Source: Dolichospermum sp. DET69 (GTDB lineage: Bacteria > Cyanobacteriota > Cyanobacteriia > Cyanobacteriales > Nostocaceae). Taken from it: DNA of 64,000 nt. Below are positions 18,722 to 27,341 of the stretch, one piece after another. The notes below the pieces were generated by a model. It did not search any database, was not told the origin of the DNA, and was given only the letters and a program-made list of their open reading frames with translations. The translations under genes and the position numbers were made by a program. The stretch lies in assembly GCA_017355425.1 (NCBI GenBank), contig CP070233.1, forward strand, positions 1,591,501 through 1,655,500. The letters are read 5' to 3'. Within the stretch, counting starts at the first letter, position 1. The number at the start of each line of letters is the position of its first letter.

Positions 18722-19071
18722 TTAATTTCTCGGCATAAACTTCTGCAATTCATCAAAAGTATTAACAGTTAAAATGCTCCTTTGAAGATTTTTTAACTGT
18801 TCTAAATCAGCAACTTGTGATATTTTTGGCATGAGTTGTAAACCTTCTTGACCAAATTTCATCTCTAAAATTAGTTCAATAGATGACAGTATAGCTCGTT
18901 GTTCACCCCGTTGTTCACCCCGTTGTTCACCTTCTGCAAAAATTTGTTGATACCAAGGAGACTCTTGTAAAATTGCCATATCCCACCTCATAATTTGTTG
19001 AACTAAGGCGCTATCTAATACGAACGTAGCAAAAAAAGCCATAACTGTTTCTAACTGGCTTAATTTTTCAT
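18722..19071 (-). pseudogene. Rpn/PD-(D/E)XK-type protein, 3' fragment (split by isrB element)
   Basis: Reads (N)EKLSQLETVMAFFATFVLDS and continues QQIMRWDMAILQESPWYQQI, then a GEQRGEQRGEQR charged repeat and a helical C-terminus. This is the usual tail of cyanobacterial Rpn-like (recombination-promoting nuclease/DUF4351-like) proteins. Joining 19071 directly to 22643 gives an open 180-residue frame (VLNEKLSQLETV at the joint). Even joined, it lacks the 130-150 residues usually found between GEFLVL and the tail, so an internal deletion preceded the insertion. An ATG inside (19042) could still start a 106-residue product. Confidence 0.75.
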
Positions 19072-20131
19072 AAGACCTTCCGGTAAGTGGGAAACTCAGT
19101 CACAAAGCGTGCTGAGAGGGAAGCGACACGGGCGGTTTTAACCGCAGTGATAATTAGACCTGTCGATCTTTGTATCAACTTAACTTTTTTAACAGTGCAT
19201 TGTCCTAGTCTTTTCCAATTAGCGTCACTGACAGAGACTTGTTTTTCAGTATCTCCACTAACCCAGCCAAAGAATGTTTTACTGCCCTGACTGGCTTTTA
19301 CAAAGTCACCTTTTCTAAAACCATGACGGGTTGTAGATCCGCCATATTTCCGACGATTACCACCCTGGCTAAATGTCATCAAATGGAGTTGTCTACGGCT
19401 GATTGGTGGACGGCGCACAATAGTGAATTGTGATTCAGTGATATCTACAGATCCTACCCAAGATGCACCATGATTTTTAGCTCCTGCCCAAGTCTTGTAT
19501 TTAACAAATTCAGAGCTTGCTAATGTCACCGCGTCAACAGCGTGGGTTTCTGGTATTTGTAAAGACTTATCGGATTTTTCTTTATGTAATCCCAGGTGTT
19601 TACGAAGGTTTGATGTTTCCCAGCCTTTCTTTAAAACTACATCAGCAAGTTCTGATAGTCGGCTAATCTGGTATCTTTGACCAACCATTACAGGACTAAA
19701 GCCTTTGTTACCTCGTGCTTCAACTTCCTCAATGACAAGTGTTTTTATTGGGTAAAGTTGGAGGAGTAAACTAATTACTCGATATTCCAAATCTTTGTTT
19801 GCCCTAATACTTGGAGGCAATTTTGAGCCGCGACGATTATCAAATCTGGCTTGGCGATGATTACGGACATTGAAGGGTATCTTCCTATTAATTCGCCTTC
19901 CTCTCCTATTGCGTCGCATCATTGACCGAGTTTCCATCCGGTCTTTGACTGTTTTAAATGGAAGGACTAAATGTAGCATTTGTAAGGTAAACTTTTTTGA
20001 TTGAACCGCTATGCCTGAAAAGAGTTTGCCAGGGTCTAAACCAATAACTATTTCTTGTGTTTCGACATTGCTTGGTTCGGATAACAACTGGACATAGAAA
20101 ATGCCAAGTTTGTCGAATTTGCCGATGCCTT
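19068..20131 (-). CDS. isrB: IsrB RuvC nickase (OMEGA family), 3' exon
   Basis: Together with the 85-base 5' exon this encodes 382 residues. Visible are KFDKLGIFYVQL, RuvC-I VIGLDPGKLFSGIAVQ (catalytic Asp), the arginine-rich bridge helix MMRRNRRGRRINRK (the RRXRR domain), RuvC-II TLVIEEVEA (Glu) and RuvC-III PETHAVDAVTLAS (His/Asp). There is no HNH insert between RuvC-II and III, which separates IsrB from IscB. IsrB is an RNA-guided DNA nickase. The C-terminal region from about 260 (RHGFRKGDFVKAS, GWVSGDTEKQVSVS) corresponds to the TAM-interacting part. The TGA stop (19070-19068) lies in host DNA: it is the last three bases of the ATGA flank. Confidence 0.88.
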
Positions 20132-20173
20132 GGTAGAGTCGAAGGCGGGTATTATCCCGCGCTCCTCTCTGTT

Positions 20174-20208
20174 AAATCTGGGCGTGCGACTTTCACCGCA
20201 CCCAGCTT
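20174..20208 (-). ncRNA. Group II intron domain V hairpin
   Basis: Reverse strand AAGCTGGGTGCG-GTGAAAGT-CGCACGCCCAGATTT folds into the expected stem with AGC catalytic triad and a GNRA-like loop. It sits just downstream of the intron-encoded protein and 41 bases before the 3' splice site, the canonical position. Confidence 0.88.
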
Positions 20209-20217
20209 CCGACGTTC

Positions 20218-21792
20218 TTAGCTTACGCTTTTGCTCATGTGAATATAATCGTGGCAGCTTTCATGAATTGCTAGAAGGTTTTTTGGTTTCCAGTTTTGGT
20301 GGTTTCCATCTATATGATGTAAATGCACCTTCTCATCACTGAGCATTTTTAGACCACAATGACCACATTTATGGTTTTGCCGTTTGAGGGCTTTAGAGGT
20401 GTCGTTGTTATAGAGCTTGCTGTTACGCTCGCTCCAATAACTTAAATCTCCGTCATAAGGTGATTTCTCACCTTTGACATTGATGTGTTTGTTTTCGGAG
20501 CAGGGAACTGAGGGGAACGCCTTGTCTAGTAATTTCTTGCTAGTGTAGCGGTTTTGCTTAGTTTCCTTATTGAATACCCTGAAAGCTCTTGTTTCGATGT
20601 GGAATAACGAGTTTCTTGACCCGTCCATCTTGCAGAAGCGGTGGTAATTCCTCCAACCTCTAACTACAGGGGCTAATTTCTCAGCCTTTGTGGTAGCACC
20701 ATAATTCGAGTTGTTGACGATGTGCTTTACTTTCTTGCGAAAAGCTTTAAAGTTGTCCACTGATGGAACGCATCTAAACTTCCCGTTTTTCTGGACTTTG
20801 AAGTGCCAGCCGAGGAAATCAAACCCATTTGTCGCGGCGGTTAGCTTTGTCTTTTTCTCACTGACTTTCATTCCCCGCTCTGCTAGAAACTGACTGATTT
20901 TGTCAAGTATTTCAGTCGCATCGTCTTGGGGTCGAAGTATTATTACCATGTCATCCGCGTAACGGATTGTTGGTTCAACAATACTTTCCTTTGGGGTTCT
21001 GTCTGTGATTCTGCGATTAGATTTCTCGTGATATCTATGAATACTTTCAATCCCGTTTAGGGCGATGTTAGCTAAAAGTGGGCTTACCACACCACCTTGA
21101 GGTGTTCCTTGTTCGGGAAATTCTGGATTAACTCCGGCTTTGAGACATCGGAAAATACCTTGTCTTATGCTATGAGGAGCGATGAGTTCATCCATGATGG
21201 CGGTGTGGTTTATCCTGTCAAAGCATTTTTCGATATCGAGTTCTATAACTCTTTTATCTGTTCCGTTGGCTTTGGAGTTTAAGTTGTTGAACAGTTGTCT
21301 TTGTGCGTCATGCGCTGAACGTCCCGTCCTAAACCCGTAGCTCCTAGCGTGGAAGGTTGCCTCGTGTGCTGGTTCTAATGCGTATTTGACAAGGCATTGG
21401 TAAGCTCTGTCTGCAATAGTGGGGATTTTCAGCATCCTCATCGTACCGTCCTTTTTGGGGATGGGTATCTCTCTTAGTTCCTGGTGTTTCCAGTTGCTAA
21501 CGGATGCTTTTAGCAGTTCATTAAGCTCGAAGCGTTCCTTAAAGGTAAGGGACTTTTTGCCATCAATTCCTGCGGTCTTTTTCCCAGCATTTAGCTGTGA
21601 TACTTGACGGATAGCCAGTAATCTCGCTGCGGTTGATTTCAGAATCAGCTTTTGTAGTGACGTAGCTTTGCGCTTGTCGCCAACTTGAACCGCTTTATAC
21701 ACTCGTTTTTGTAGGCGGAATAAGTTACGGCGGAATTTCTTCCAGGGCAACGTCTTCCAAGATTCACTAGAGTTATTTCTGTGTCCAATCAT
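20218..21792 (-). CDS. ltrA: Group II intron-encoded protein: reverse transcriptase, maturase, HNH endonuclease
   Basis: About 524 residues from ATG 21792 (MIGHRNNSSESWKTLPWKKF); the frame extends to a GTG at 21822. Order: N-terminal RT0 region, RT core (ELDIEKCFDRINH, QGTPQGGVVSPLLANIALNG, RYADDMVII with the catalytic YADD), the GIIM maturase/X domain (VVRGWRNYHRFCKM), and an HNH endonuclease at about 465-524 (CGHCGLKML, HLHHIDGNHQNWKPKNLLAI, CHDYIH). The protein helps splicing and retro-homing of its host intron. All RT motifs and the HNH cysteines and histidines appear intact, so it may be functional. Confidence 0.93.
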   Translation of the reverse strand: MIGHRNNSSESWKTLPWKKFRRNLFRLQKRVYKAVQVGDKRKATSLQKLILKSTAARLLAIRQVSQLNAGKKTAGIDGKKSLTFKERFELNELLKASVSNWKHQELREIPIPKKDGTMRMLKIPTIADRAYQCLVKYALEPAHEATFHARSYGFRTGRSAHDAQRQLFNNLNSKANGTDKRVIELDIEKCFDRINHTAIMDELIAPHSIRQGIFRCLKAGVNPEFPEQGTPQGGVVSPLLANIALNGIESIHRYHEKSNRRITDRTPKESIVEPTIRYADDMVIILRPQDDATEILDKISQFLAERGMKVSEKKTKLTAATNGFDFLGWHFKVQKNGKFRCVPSVDNFKAFRKKVKHIVNNSNYGATTKAEKLAPVVRGWRNYHRFCKMDGSRNSLFHIETRAFRVFNKETKQNRYTSKKLLDKAFPSVPCSENKHINVKGEKSPYDGDLSYWSERNSKLYNNDTSKALKRQNHKCGHCGLKMLSDEKVHLHHIDGNHQNWKPKNLLAIHESCHDYIHMSKSVS

Positions 21793-22343
21793 GCTCTGTT
21801 CCAATTTGTGTATTCTGAACACCTCAGACCAATTACGGTCTGTCCTACCCGAATTGAGGGGATTCCGCTGCTCGTCCAGCCTACTTATGGGGTTCGACCG
21901 CCCCTAGACCTTCAATCCGTTTTTATTCGTTCCCTCGGTTGATTGATAGTTCCGTTAGGTGTAGCCAATTCAACCACTGGAATCCCTAGACTCTTGCCGC
22001 TATTACGATAAGATGCGGCGGGAATTGACTCCAGTGGAGTCAGGTATTGATGTTGTGTCCTGCTCTTAAATAGGTTGCTTTTCTAGGCTCGATTTCACCG
22101 TAGGAACTCCCCGTTAGCACCAGTGTCAACCCACAACGGATGTCTGATTGCGCCCTGTTCCTAGCTTCGACCTCCCGAAACCGAGTCGGGTCATCGTAGG
22201 CAGATAAGGAGTCATACCTGAGTCTGGTAGATGGGACTTTCACCCATATCAGACCGAGAGTTCAACCTTCTTCTATTGCTAGATTGGGTTGGTTAGCTTA
22301 TGTACGGGCTGGATACCGTGATTCAACTAACAACGAATCGCAC

Positions 22344-22428
22344 TGCCGTCTTTAATCCACCGTCTTGCCCGACTTGGTTTAGTTGGCATTAATGGTGTGT
22401 TGTCTACTGAAATTACGGGTACTCGCAT
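22344..22428 (-). CDS. isrB: IsrB 5' exon (PLMP motif)
   Basis: Reads MRVPVISVDNTPLMPTKPSR, then ARRWIKDG plus one base. The PLMP motif (TPLMPTKPSRARR) is the N-terminal hallmark of IscB/IsrB proteins. It is too short to be found as a stand-alone gene, and the coding sequence is interrupted two codons after the WIK. 85 bases here plus 1,064 in the 3' exon give exactly 383 codons. Confidence 0.87.
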
Positions 22429-22642
22429 TAAGAGATAATCCTTGGAGCAAAGTTTAAAGTCCCCTCGCCTAACGTAACTAAGATGTCTTGGCTTTACCCA
22501 ACGCTATTACAAGATAGCTTGAAGATAATCCAGACTGGGGAAGTATCTGGAAGTTCGTACCAAATTACGTCTCAATAGGCTAGTCAATCACGTAAGCCTT
22601 GATTTCTTACAAGCTCAGTGGCTTAAGCCCTGAGTTATTGAC
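22429..22642 (-). ncRNA. Candidate omega-RNA region of the isrB element
   Basis: The 214 bases between the element's left end and the isrB start hold no gene. In OMEGA systems of the IscB/IsrB type the omega-RNA is encoded just upstream of the protein, with its guide at the 5' end supplied by host DNA beyond the left end. The left-end hairpin (CTCAGGGCTTAAGCCACTGAG) is clear. The rest shows little primary similarity to the cores of the short elements at 28.1 and 61.5 kb. The assignment rests on position. Confidence 0.5.
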
Positions 22643-22835
22643 TGAGAACAAGAAATTCGCCGTACTGAGGACTGGTAGCTTTGATTAATACATCACTTTC
22701 TCTGCTTATCCACTGAAATTCGGAATTGAGAATTTCTCCGGCGGTAATGTCGGGGATTTGTGTTACCCATTTTACCCAATTTTCAGGAGCGAGACTAATT
22801 AGTTTTTTGGTGCTGATATCGGCTTTTTTGACCAT
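22643..22835 (-). pseudogene. Rpn-like protein, 5' fragment
   Basis: Begins MVKKADISTKKLISLAPENW, continuing VKWVTQIPDITAGEIL and SPQYGEFLVL. This is the conserved N-terminus of a large cyanobacterial Rpn/PD-(D/E)XK-like family. It is cut by the isrB element after base 22643. Reading on into the element gives only SQ before a stop. The frame rejoins the 3' fragment at 19071 without a shift. Confidence 0.78.
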
Positions 22836-22844
22836 AAATAACCA

Positions 22845-24551
22845 CTATAAATTACTGGGGATTGTTTTAAATTTATCTGTTGAACCTAGAGAATAGTCTT
22901 CTAATTTAAAATCAGCAAAAGGTTTTTTCTCTAATCTATCTCTCAAAGCTTCATCTAATATTACACCTTCAGCTTGTTTTTTAACACCAATGATAATAAT
23001 ACTGCGTTGATAAGCTGTTGAATCTTGACTAGCTTGACAATCTTTTCTCTGAAATTGTCCTAGATTTAATAACCTATAACCTTTAACGCTGGTTGTACCA
23101 CTAAATATCTTTTTTCCTAATAATTGAATTTGTTGAGAACGTTCTAAGGCGCGACTTTGTTCGGCAGTAACATTACCTTCACAAGATGCTGTTCCCACGG
23201 AAATAATTTCGCTGGGATTTTCCATAATTTTCTGAATACCTTCTTGTTCTAAATTAGATTTTAAGGAATCTAGGGTAATAGTTTGATCATTATATTTAAT
23301 TTGGTAGGTGCTGCCTAATTGCCATTTGTATTCGACTGATAAAACCGCAATGTTAAATTCTGCAACTCTCCCTTGACTATCTTTCCCTTCTTCATAGGGA
23401 AAATAATCAACTTTGCCTTGTTTAACTGGTGCTTGTCCATAGTCAGGAGGTAAGGCGGCAAATTTGTTACTCCTAAAGGCTAATGCTATCCACCAAAGTA
23501 GTAATAGGGAAACTATTAAAGCGGACAACCAAGCTAATAACGGTAATTTTTCAGGTTGTTTTTGGGGGGGAATAAGCGGATGATTATTAGTTGTTTGATT
23601 AACTATTTCTGTTTTTATGTTCCCGCCAATATTCACAGTTACTGATGTATTTCCTGTAAGTTGAAATTCAATTTCTGCTAATCTTCTGGAAATTTCTTCA
23701 GCATTGCTAGGACGTTGATTTACTTCTGCTGACATTAACCAATCAATGAAATCCAATAATAATGAAGAAACATGATTCCCATGCTGTCGCCATTGTAAAA
23801 TATCTAAATGAGGATTATATAATTGTCCGGGGGGAAATCCCGTTAATAAAAATACAAATGTCCGTCCTAAAGCAAAGAAATCTGATTGGGGTATGGCTTG
23901 TCCTCGCATTTGTTCTAAAGGACTATAACCTGATGATGAAATTGCTGTCATTCCTCCACCATTTGCTAGATAGGTTCGGGTAATTTCTCTGGCTGTACCA
24001 AAGTCAATTAATACTAATTGTCCATCAGGACGAATCATGATATTTGATGGTTTAATATCTCTATGTAAATATTGTTTGTGATGAACTAAATCTAAAATTT
24101 CTAATAATTGTTTTAACCAGTTTATGGCTTGAGCTTCAGAAATGGGACGGTTTTGTTGTTGCTTTAACCACTGTTCTAAATTGGGTCCTTCAATCTTTTC
24201 CATTACCATACAATGCAAGATGACATTATTTCTGGTTTGATAGGGAAAGTAACCCTCGTCCATGGGAATACCAGGATGATTTAATTGTTCTAAAACATTT
24301 ACTTCTTGTTGAAATAGTGAGACGGCTTTAGGATCATTAGCTAATTCTTCTTTGAGAACTTTAAGAATTTTTGGACTGTCTTGTTCGTAGGCTTCATAAA
24401 CTTTGCTAAAGCCAGTTTTATCACTCAATAAACGTAATACCCGATAACGTCCTATCAATTCCAATTGAGAACCACAACTTTGACAAAAGCGGTTTTCGTC
24501 ATTATCTGGGTGGTTGGCTTGAGGACAAACTGGATTAATACAAAGGCTCAT
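22845..24551 (-). CDS. Serine/threonine protein kinase with N-terminal zinc ribbon and membrane anchor
   Basis: About 568 residues. An N-terminal zinc ribbon (CINPVCPQ...FCQSCGSQ, four cysteines) precedes the kinase domain, about 35-300: VLKVLKEE (Lys), catalytic HRDIKPSNIMI, LIDFGTAREITRTY, GYSPLEQMRGQAIPQSDFFA. A transmembrane helix follows (LAWLSALIVSLLLLWWIALAF, about 345) and a periplasmic C-terminal domain with two cysteines. The TTG two codons upstream is a less likely start. This is the common architecture of cyanobacterial Hanks-type kinases; the ligand of the outer domain is unknown. Confidence 0.88.
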   Translation of the reverse strand: MSLCINPVCPQANHPDNDENRFCQSCGSQLELIGRYRVLRLLSDKTGFSKVYEAYEQDSPKILKVLKEELANDPKAVSLFQQEVNVLEQLNHPGIPMDEGYFPYQTRNNVILHCMVMEKIEGPNLEQWLKQQQNRPISEAQAINWLKQLLEILDLVHHKQYLHRDIKPSNIMIRPDGQLVLIDFGTAREITRTYLANGGGMTAISSSGYSPLEQMRGQAIPQSDFFALGRTFVFLLTGFPPGQLYNPHLDILQWRQHGNHVSSLLLDFIDWLMSAEVNQRPSNAEEISRRLAEIEFQLTGNTSVTVNIGGNIKTEIVNQTTNNHPLIPPQKQPEKLPLLAWLSALIVSLLLLWWIALAFRSNKFAALPPDYGQAPVKQGKVDYFPYEEGKDSQGRVAEFNIAVLSVEYKWQLGSTYQIKYNDQTITLDSLKSNLEQEGIQKIMENPSEIISVGTASCEGNVTAEQSRALERSQQIQLLGKKIFSGTTSVKGYRLLNLGQFQRKDCQASQDSTAYQRSIIIIGVKKQAEGVILDEALRDRLEKKPFADFKLEDYSLGSTDKFKTIPSNL

Positions 24552-24615
24552 AAACAATTAAAAATTAAGAATTAAGAATTGAAAAAAAGAGAATGCCTGT
24601 GGTGAAATAATTATC

Positions 24616-25455
24616 TCATGTTTGTGTGGATAAAAAAGCGGCAACTGTTTGATTAAATTCTGTGGGGTTGGTTAAAAAGGGCCAATGATTTCCGGGAACT
24701 TGACACAAATTTAAGTTTTTTAAGTTGGTTTTGTAGGGTTGAATTTGCCAATTTTGGCGGTTCACACCTTTTTCTGGTTGTATAAAGAGGGCAGGTATAT
24801 CAACTGAATGAATAAAACCTGGTACTTCCATTACTGCGTCAAAAATACCATCACGGGCAGCAATGGTAAATTTGCTACCCCAAGTACCGTCGGGTTTTTG
24901 TGCAATTGCGGCTTGAAAAACTTGCTGTTGCAAAGGACTCCAATTTTGATATTGGCTGAGTTGTTTAATTTTTTGTTCAGCTTCTTCGTAACTAGCAAAA
25001 GGTCCCATACTTTTGAGGAAAGGTAAGACGCGATACAACAAAGGGAATGCGATTTTCAGGAAACTGGGCATTTTCCAGATGAAAATGGGATCTACTAATG
25101 TGATACTTTTTAATCTGGCTGGGTTCTCTCTAGCCCAAATAGCCGCTAATTTCCCTGTCCAGGAGTGGCTGACGATATGAGCCGCAGACCATCCTAATTT
25201 ATCCATTAATGCTTCCAAATCAGAAATTGCACTGGCAAAGGTATAATCTTTTTCTGGCTTACTACTTTCACCATGACCACGCATATCTGGTGCAACTATA
25301 TGGTAATCTGCTGCTAAATAATCTCCCAAACTAGACCAAACCAAAGCATGATCAGCCATACCATGTAATAACAGTAATGGTTCTTGACCTTGATTCCATT
25401 CTAAGTAAGAGAGTTGAATATCTGATGTTAATAGAGTTTGACGTACAGGCATCAT
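24616..25455 (-). CDS. Alpha/beta-fold hydrolase
   Basis: 279 residues. The oxyanion-hole motif is LLLLHGMADHALVW; APDMRGHGESSKPEKDY follows. The nucleophile elbow is SHSWTGKLAA (Ser in an S-x-S-x-T-G variant of GxSxG), and the catalytic His is in GNHWPFL. It resembles cofactor-free esterase/dienelactone or haloperoxidase-like hydrolases; the substrate cannot be read. A ribosome site GGAGA lies 11-15 bases upstream of ATGATG; either ATG may be used. Confidence 0.82.
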   Translation of the reverse strand: MMPVRQTLLTSDIQLSYLEWNQGQEPLLLLHGMADHALVWSSLGDYLAADYHIVAPDMRGHGESSKPEKDYTFASAISDLEALMDKLGWSAAHIVSHSWTGKLAAIWARENPARLKSITLVDPIFIWKMPSFLKIAFPLLYRVLPFLKSMGPFASYEEAEQKIKQLSQYQNWSPLQQQVFQAAIAQKPDGTWGSKFTIAARDGIFDAVMEVPGFIHSVDIPALFIQPEKGVNRQNWQIQPYKTNLKNLNLCQVPGNHWPFLTNPTEFNQTVAAFLSTQT

Positions 25456-25554
25456 TTACTAAATTTTCTCCAGGATAGGTGATTGAGAATTCTATCAGAA
25501 ACAATCAATTTTTAATTTTGAATTGTTTAAGAGACTTGCAAATAAAAAAATATC

Positions 25555-25645
25555 CCAGAATTTCTTGTGGTGCAGTCCGCACAGCCTGCTAATAATACCA
25601 GGACGGGCAGGATGCCCATCCCACAATATTGGATAATTTATTTTT
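25555..25645. repeat. Dispersed repeat (GGACGGGCAGGATGCCCATCC)
   Basis: ATATCCCAGAATTTCTTGTG (from 25549), AGCCTGCTAATAATACCAGG and GACGGGCAGGATGCCCATCC form a unit of about 100 bp. A nearly exact inverted copy is at 32770-32875. It contains a GGATGGGCATCCTGCC-type palindrome. The remaining DNA between 25456 and 25738 shows no gene. Confidence 0.75.
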
Positions 25646-25738
25646 TGGAGTTCTCTAAGATTGTACTAACTAACATGAATTAATGGAACTAATCAATGTC
25701 AAAATCAAGAGTAGGACTACAAGGATATTAAAATTACT

Positions 25739-27271
25739 ATGTCAGAAACAAAGCAATCCATAGCTCAACATTATCACGACCGGACTAAGTATCACGCAGA
25801 AACCCTGGCTTCTAAAAGTCATAATTTAGACTGGAACAAACAACCAGTACCGTTCAAAGAGTATAAAATTGGCTCTGATATTGACCTCAAACCCTATCTC
25901 AAAGAAACAGCAGAAACTGTTGCCAATAACCAAGATGCCAAATGGTGGTGGAGACTTTCTCAGCTATTATTTCACAGTTATGGACTAACGGCAAAAATGC
26001 CTTCTATGGGTAGTGCTGTATACCTACGATCTGCTCCAAGTGCCGGGGGGTTATATCCGGCTGAAGTATATTTAGTTTCTCGTGGTACGCCATTATTACC
26101 ACCGGGACTCTATAACTATCAATGTCGAACTCATTCTTTAATGCACTTTTGGGAAAGTGATGTTTGGCAAACTTTACAAGCTGCTTGTTTTTGGCATCCT
26201 TCCCTAGAAAGTACCCAATTAGCTATTATTACCACTGCGGTTTTTTATCGTTCTGTTTGGCGTTATGAAAATAGGGCTTATCGGCGAATTTTTCTCGATA
26301 CTGGGCATCTTTTAAGTAATATTGAATTAGCTGCTAATATTGCTGATTATCGCGCTCATTTAATTGGCGGTTTTGTAGATGAAGCTGTTAATGATTTACT
26401 TTATATTGATCATGAACAAGAAGGAACAACGGCTGTTTTAGCTTTGGCAGATTTGTTGGATGTAAACCAAAATTTACCACTAGGAAGCACTGCTTTACCT
26501 TCTACGACTGAAACCAATTATCCATCTATTCCTGATGGTGAATTGCTGAAATATTTTCATCTAAATACCCAAATTCCAGCTAGTAGCAGTGGTAAGTTAA
26601 ATTTACCATCTGTGCAACCAGAAAAGTCTTTAGAAGATAAATATAATTTTCCTTTTTGTGAGAAAGTTCCAACTCGGACTACACCAATTTTTTGGGGGGA
26701 AAATTTAGTAGATTTATCAAATACTATCTATAAACGCCGTTCTACTCGTGCTTATAGTGGTGATAATTTAAGTTTTAATGAACTTAAAGCTTTGCTTGAT
26801 TTTACTTATCAACCGCAAAATTATCTTGACCAAAATTTAGATCCTCATCCTGATTATTTTGACTTGAATTTAATAGAAACATTTATTGCTGTTTCTGGAG
26901 TGCAAGGATTAGATGCAGGATGTTATTATTACGCCCCTAAAGCCCAAGAATTACGGCAAATTCGCTTTAAAAATTTCCGTCGAGAGTTACATTTTCTGTG
27001 TTTAGGACAGGAATTAGGGAGAGATGCAGGTGCAGTAGTATTTCATACCGCTGATTTAAAAAATGCGATCGCTCAATATGGAGATCGTGTTTACCGTTAT
27101 TTACATCTAGATGCGGGAATTTTAGGACAAAGACTAAATTTAGCAGCCATTCGGCTGAATTTAGGTGTTAGTGGTATCGCTGGCTTTTTTGATGATCAAG
27201 TAAATGAAGTATTGGGTATTCCTAGTGATGAAGCAGTTATTTACATTACGACATTAGGAAAATCCAGGTAA
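25739..27271 (+). CDS. SagB/ThcOx-type FMN-dependent oxidoreductase, duplicated domain
   Basis: 510 residues with two nitroreductase-like halves: about 60-250 (LLFHSYGLTAKMP, RSAPSAGGLYPAEVYLV, HLLSNIELAAN) and about 320-510 (YKRRSTRAYSGDNLSFNEL, LIETFIAVSGVQGLDAGCYY, HLDAGILGQRLNLAAIRLNL). SagB/ThcOx enzymes oxidise azolines to azoles in peptide natural products, but this long form is widespread in cyanobacteria without any biosynthetic cluster, and none is seen nearby. FMN binding is expected from RRSTR and SAPSAGG. The physiological substrate is unknown. Confidence 0.83.
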   Translation: MSETKQSIAQHYHDRTKYHAETLASKSHNLDWNKQPVPFKEYKIGSDIDLKPYLKETAETVANNQDAKWWWRLSQLLFHSYGLTAKMPSMGSAVYLRSAPSAGGLYPAEVYLVSRGTPLLPPGLYNYQCRTHSLMHFWESDVWQTLQAACFWHPSLESTQLAIITTAVFYRSVWRYENRAYRRIFLDTGHLLSNIELAANIADYRAHLIGGFVDEAVNDLLYIDHEQEGTTAVLALADLLDVNQNLPLGSTALPSTTETNYPSIPDGELLKYFHLNTQIPASSSGKLNLPSVQPEKSLEDKYNFPFCEKVPTRTTPIFWGENLVDLSNTIYKRRSTRAYSGDNLSFNELKALLDFTYQPQNYLDQNLDPHPDYFDLNLIETFIAVSGVQGLDAGCYYYAPKAQELRQIRFKNFRRELHFLCLGQELGRDAGAVVFHTADLKNAIAQYGDRVYRYLHLDAGILGQRLNLAAIRLNLGVSGIAGFFDDQVNEVLGIPSDEAVIYITTLGKSR

Positions 27272-27285
27272 AAGCGGAATAAATA

Positions 27286-27318
27286 AGATCCCCCACTTCT
27301 TAAAGAAGTCGGGGATCT
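27286..27318 (+). terminator. Hairpin between SagB and Uma2 genes
   Basis: GATCCCCCACTTC-TTAAA-GAAGTCGGGGATC forms a 13-bp stem with one mismatch, between two converging genes. No T-run follows, so it may act as a bidirectional barrier rather than a classic terminator. Confidence 0.55.
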
Positions 27319-27341
27319 GCGGAGGGGATCTGCGTGTTCAA

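Larger units (their letters stand above)
20132..22343 (-). mobile_element. Group II intron inserted in isrB
   Basis: About 2,212 nt. It starts with the consensus GTGCG (22343-22339, reverse strand) and ends ...GACTCTAC(C) at 20133/20132; the last base is ambiguous by one. Domain V is recognisable near the 3' end, followed by a domain VI hairpin GCGGG-ATAATA-CCCGC. The multifunctional RT protein lies in domain IV. Removing 20132-22343 joins the two isrB exons in frame (KDG + KGIGKFDKLGIF). The splice product is therefore a normal protein, and the intron is probably harmless if it splices. Confidence 0.9.
19072..22642 (-). mobile_element. isrB element (IS200/IS605-like, OMEGA type) carrying a group II intron
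   Basis: 3,571 bp including a 2.2 kb intron. The left end reads GTCAATAACTCAGGGC on the reverse strand, followed by a CTCAG...CTGAG hairpin. The right end has a second CTCAG...CTGAG hairpin and finishes ACCGGAAGGTCTT directly before host ATGA. Exact removal restores the Rpn-like frame, and there is no target duplication, as expected of the IS605 superfamily. No TnpA (Y1) gene is present, so movement needs a transposase in trans. The same ends recur at 28.1, 32.3 and 61.5 kb. Confidence 0.85.

Noticed and set aside
20130-20342. Forward-strand 70-residue frame over the intron 3' end
   Set aside because: It is antisense to the intron protein and domains V/VI, without any recognisable motif.
22345-22346. 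Intron boundary one base earlier (exon ...GGC, intron starting AGTGCG)
   Set aside because: Also in frame, but GTGCG is the group II 5' consensus and the resulting Lys fits related IsrB proteins better than Gln; kept as a one-base ambiguity.
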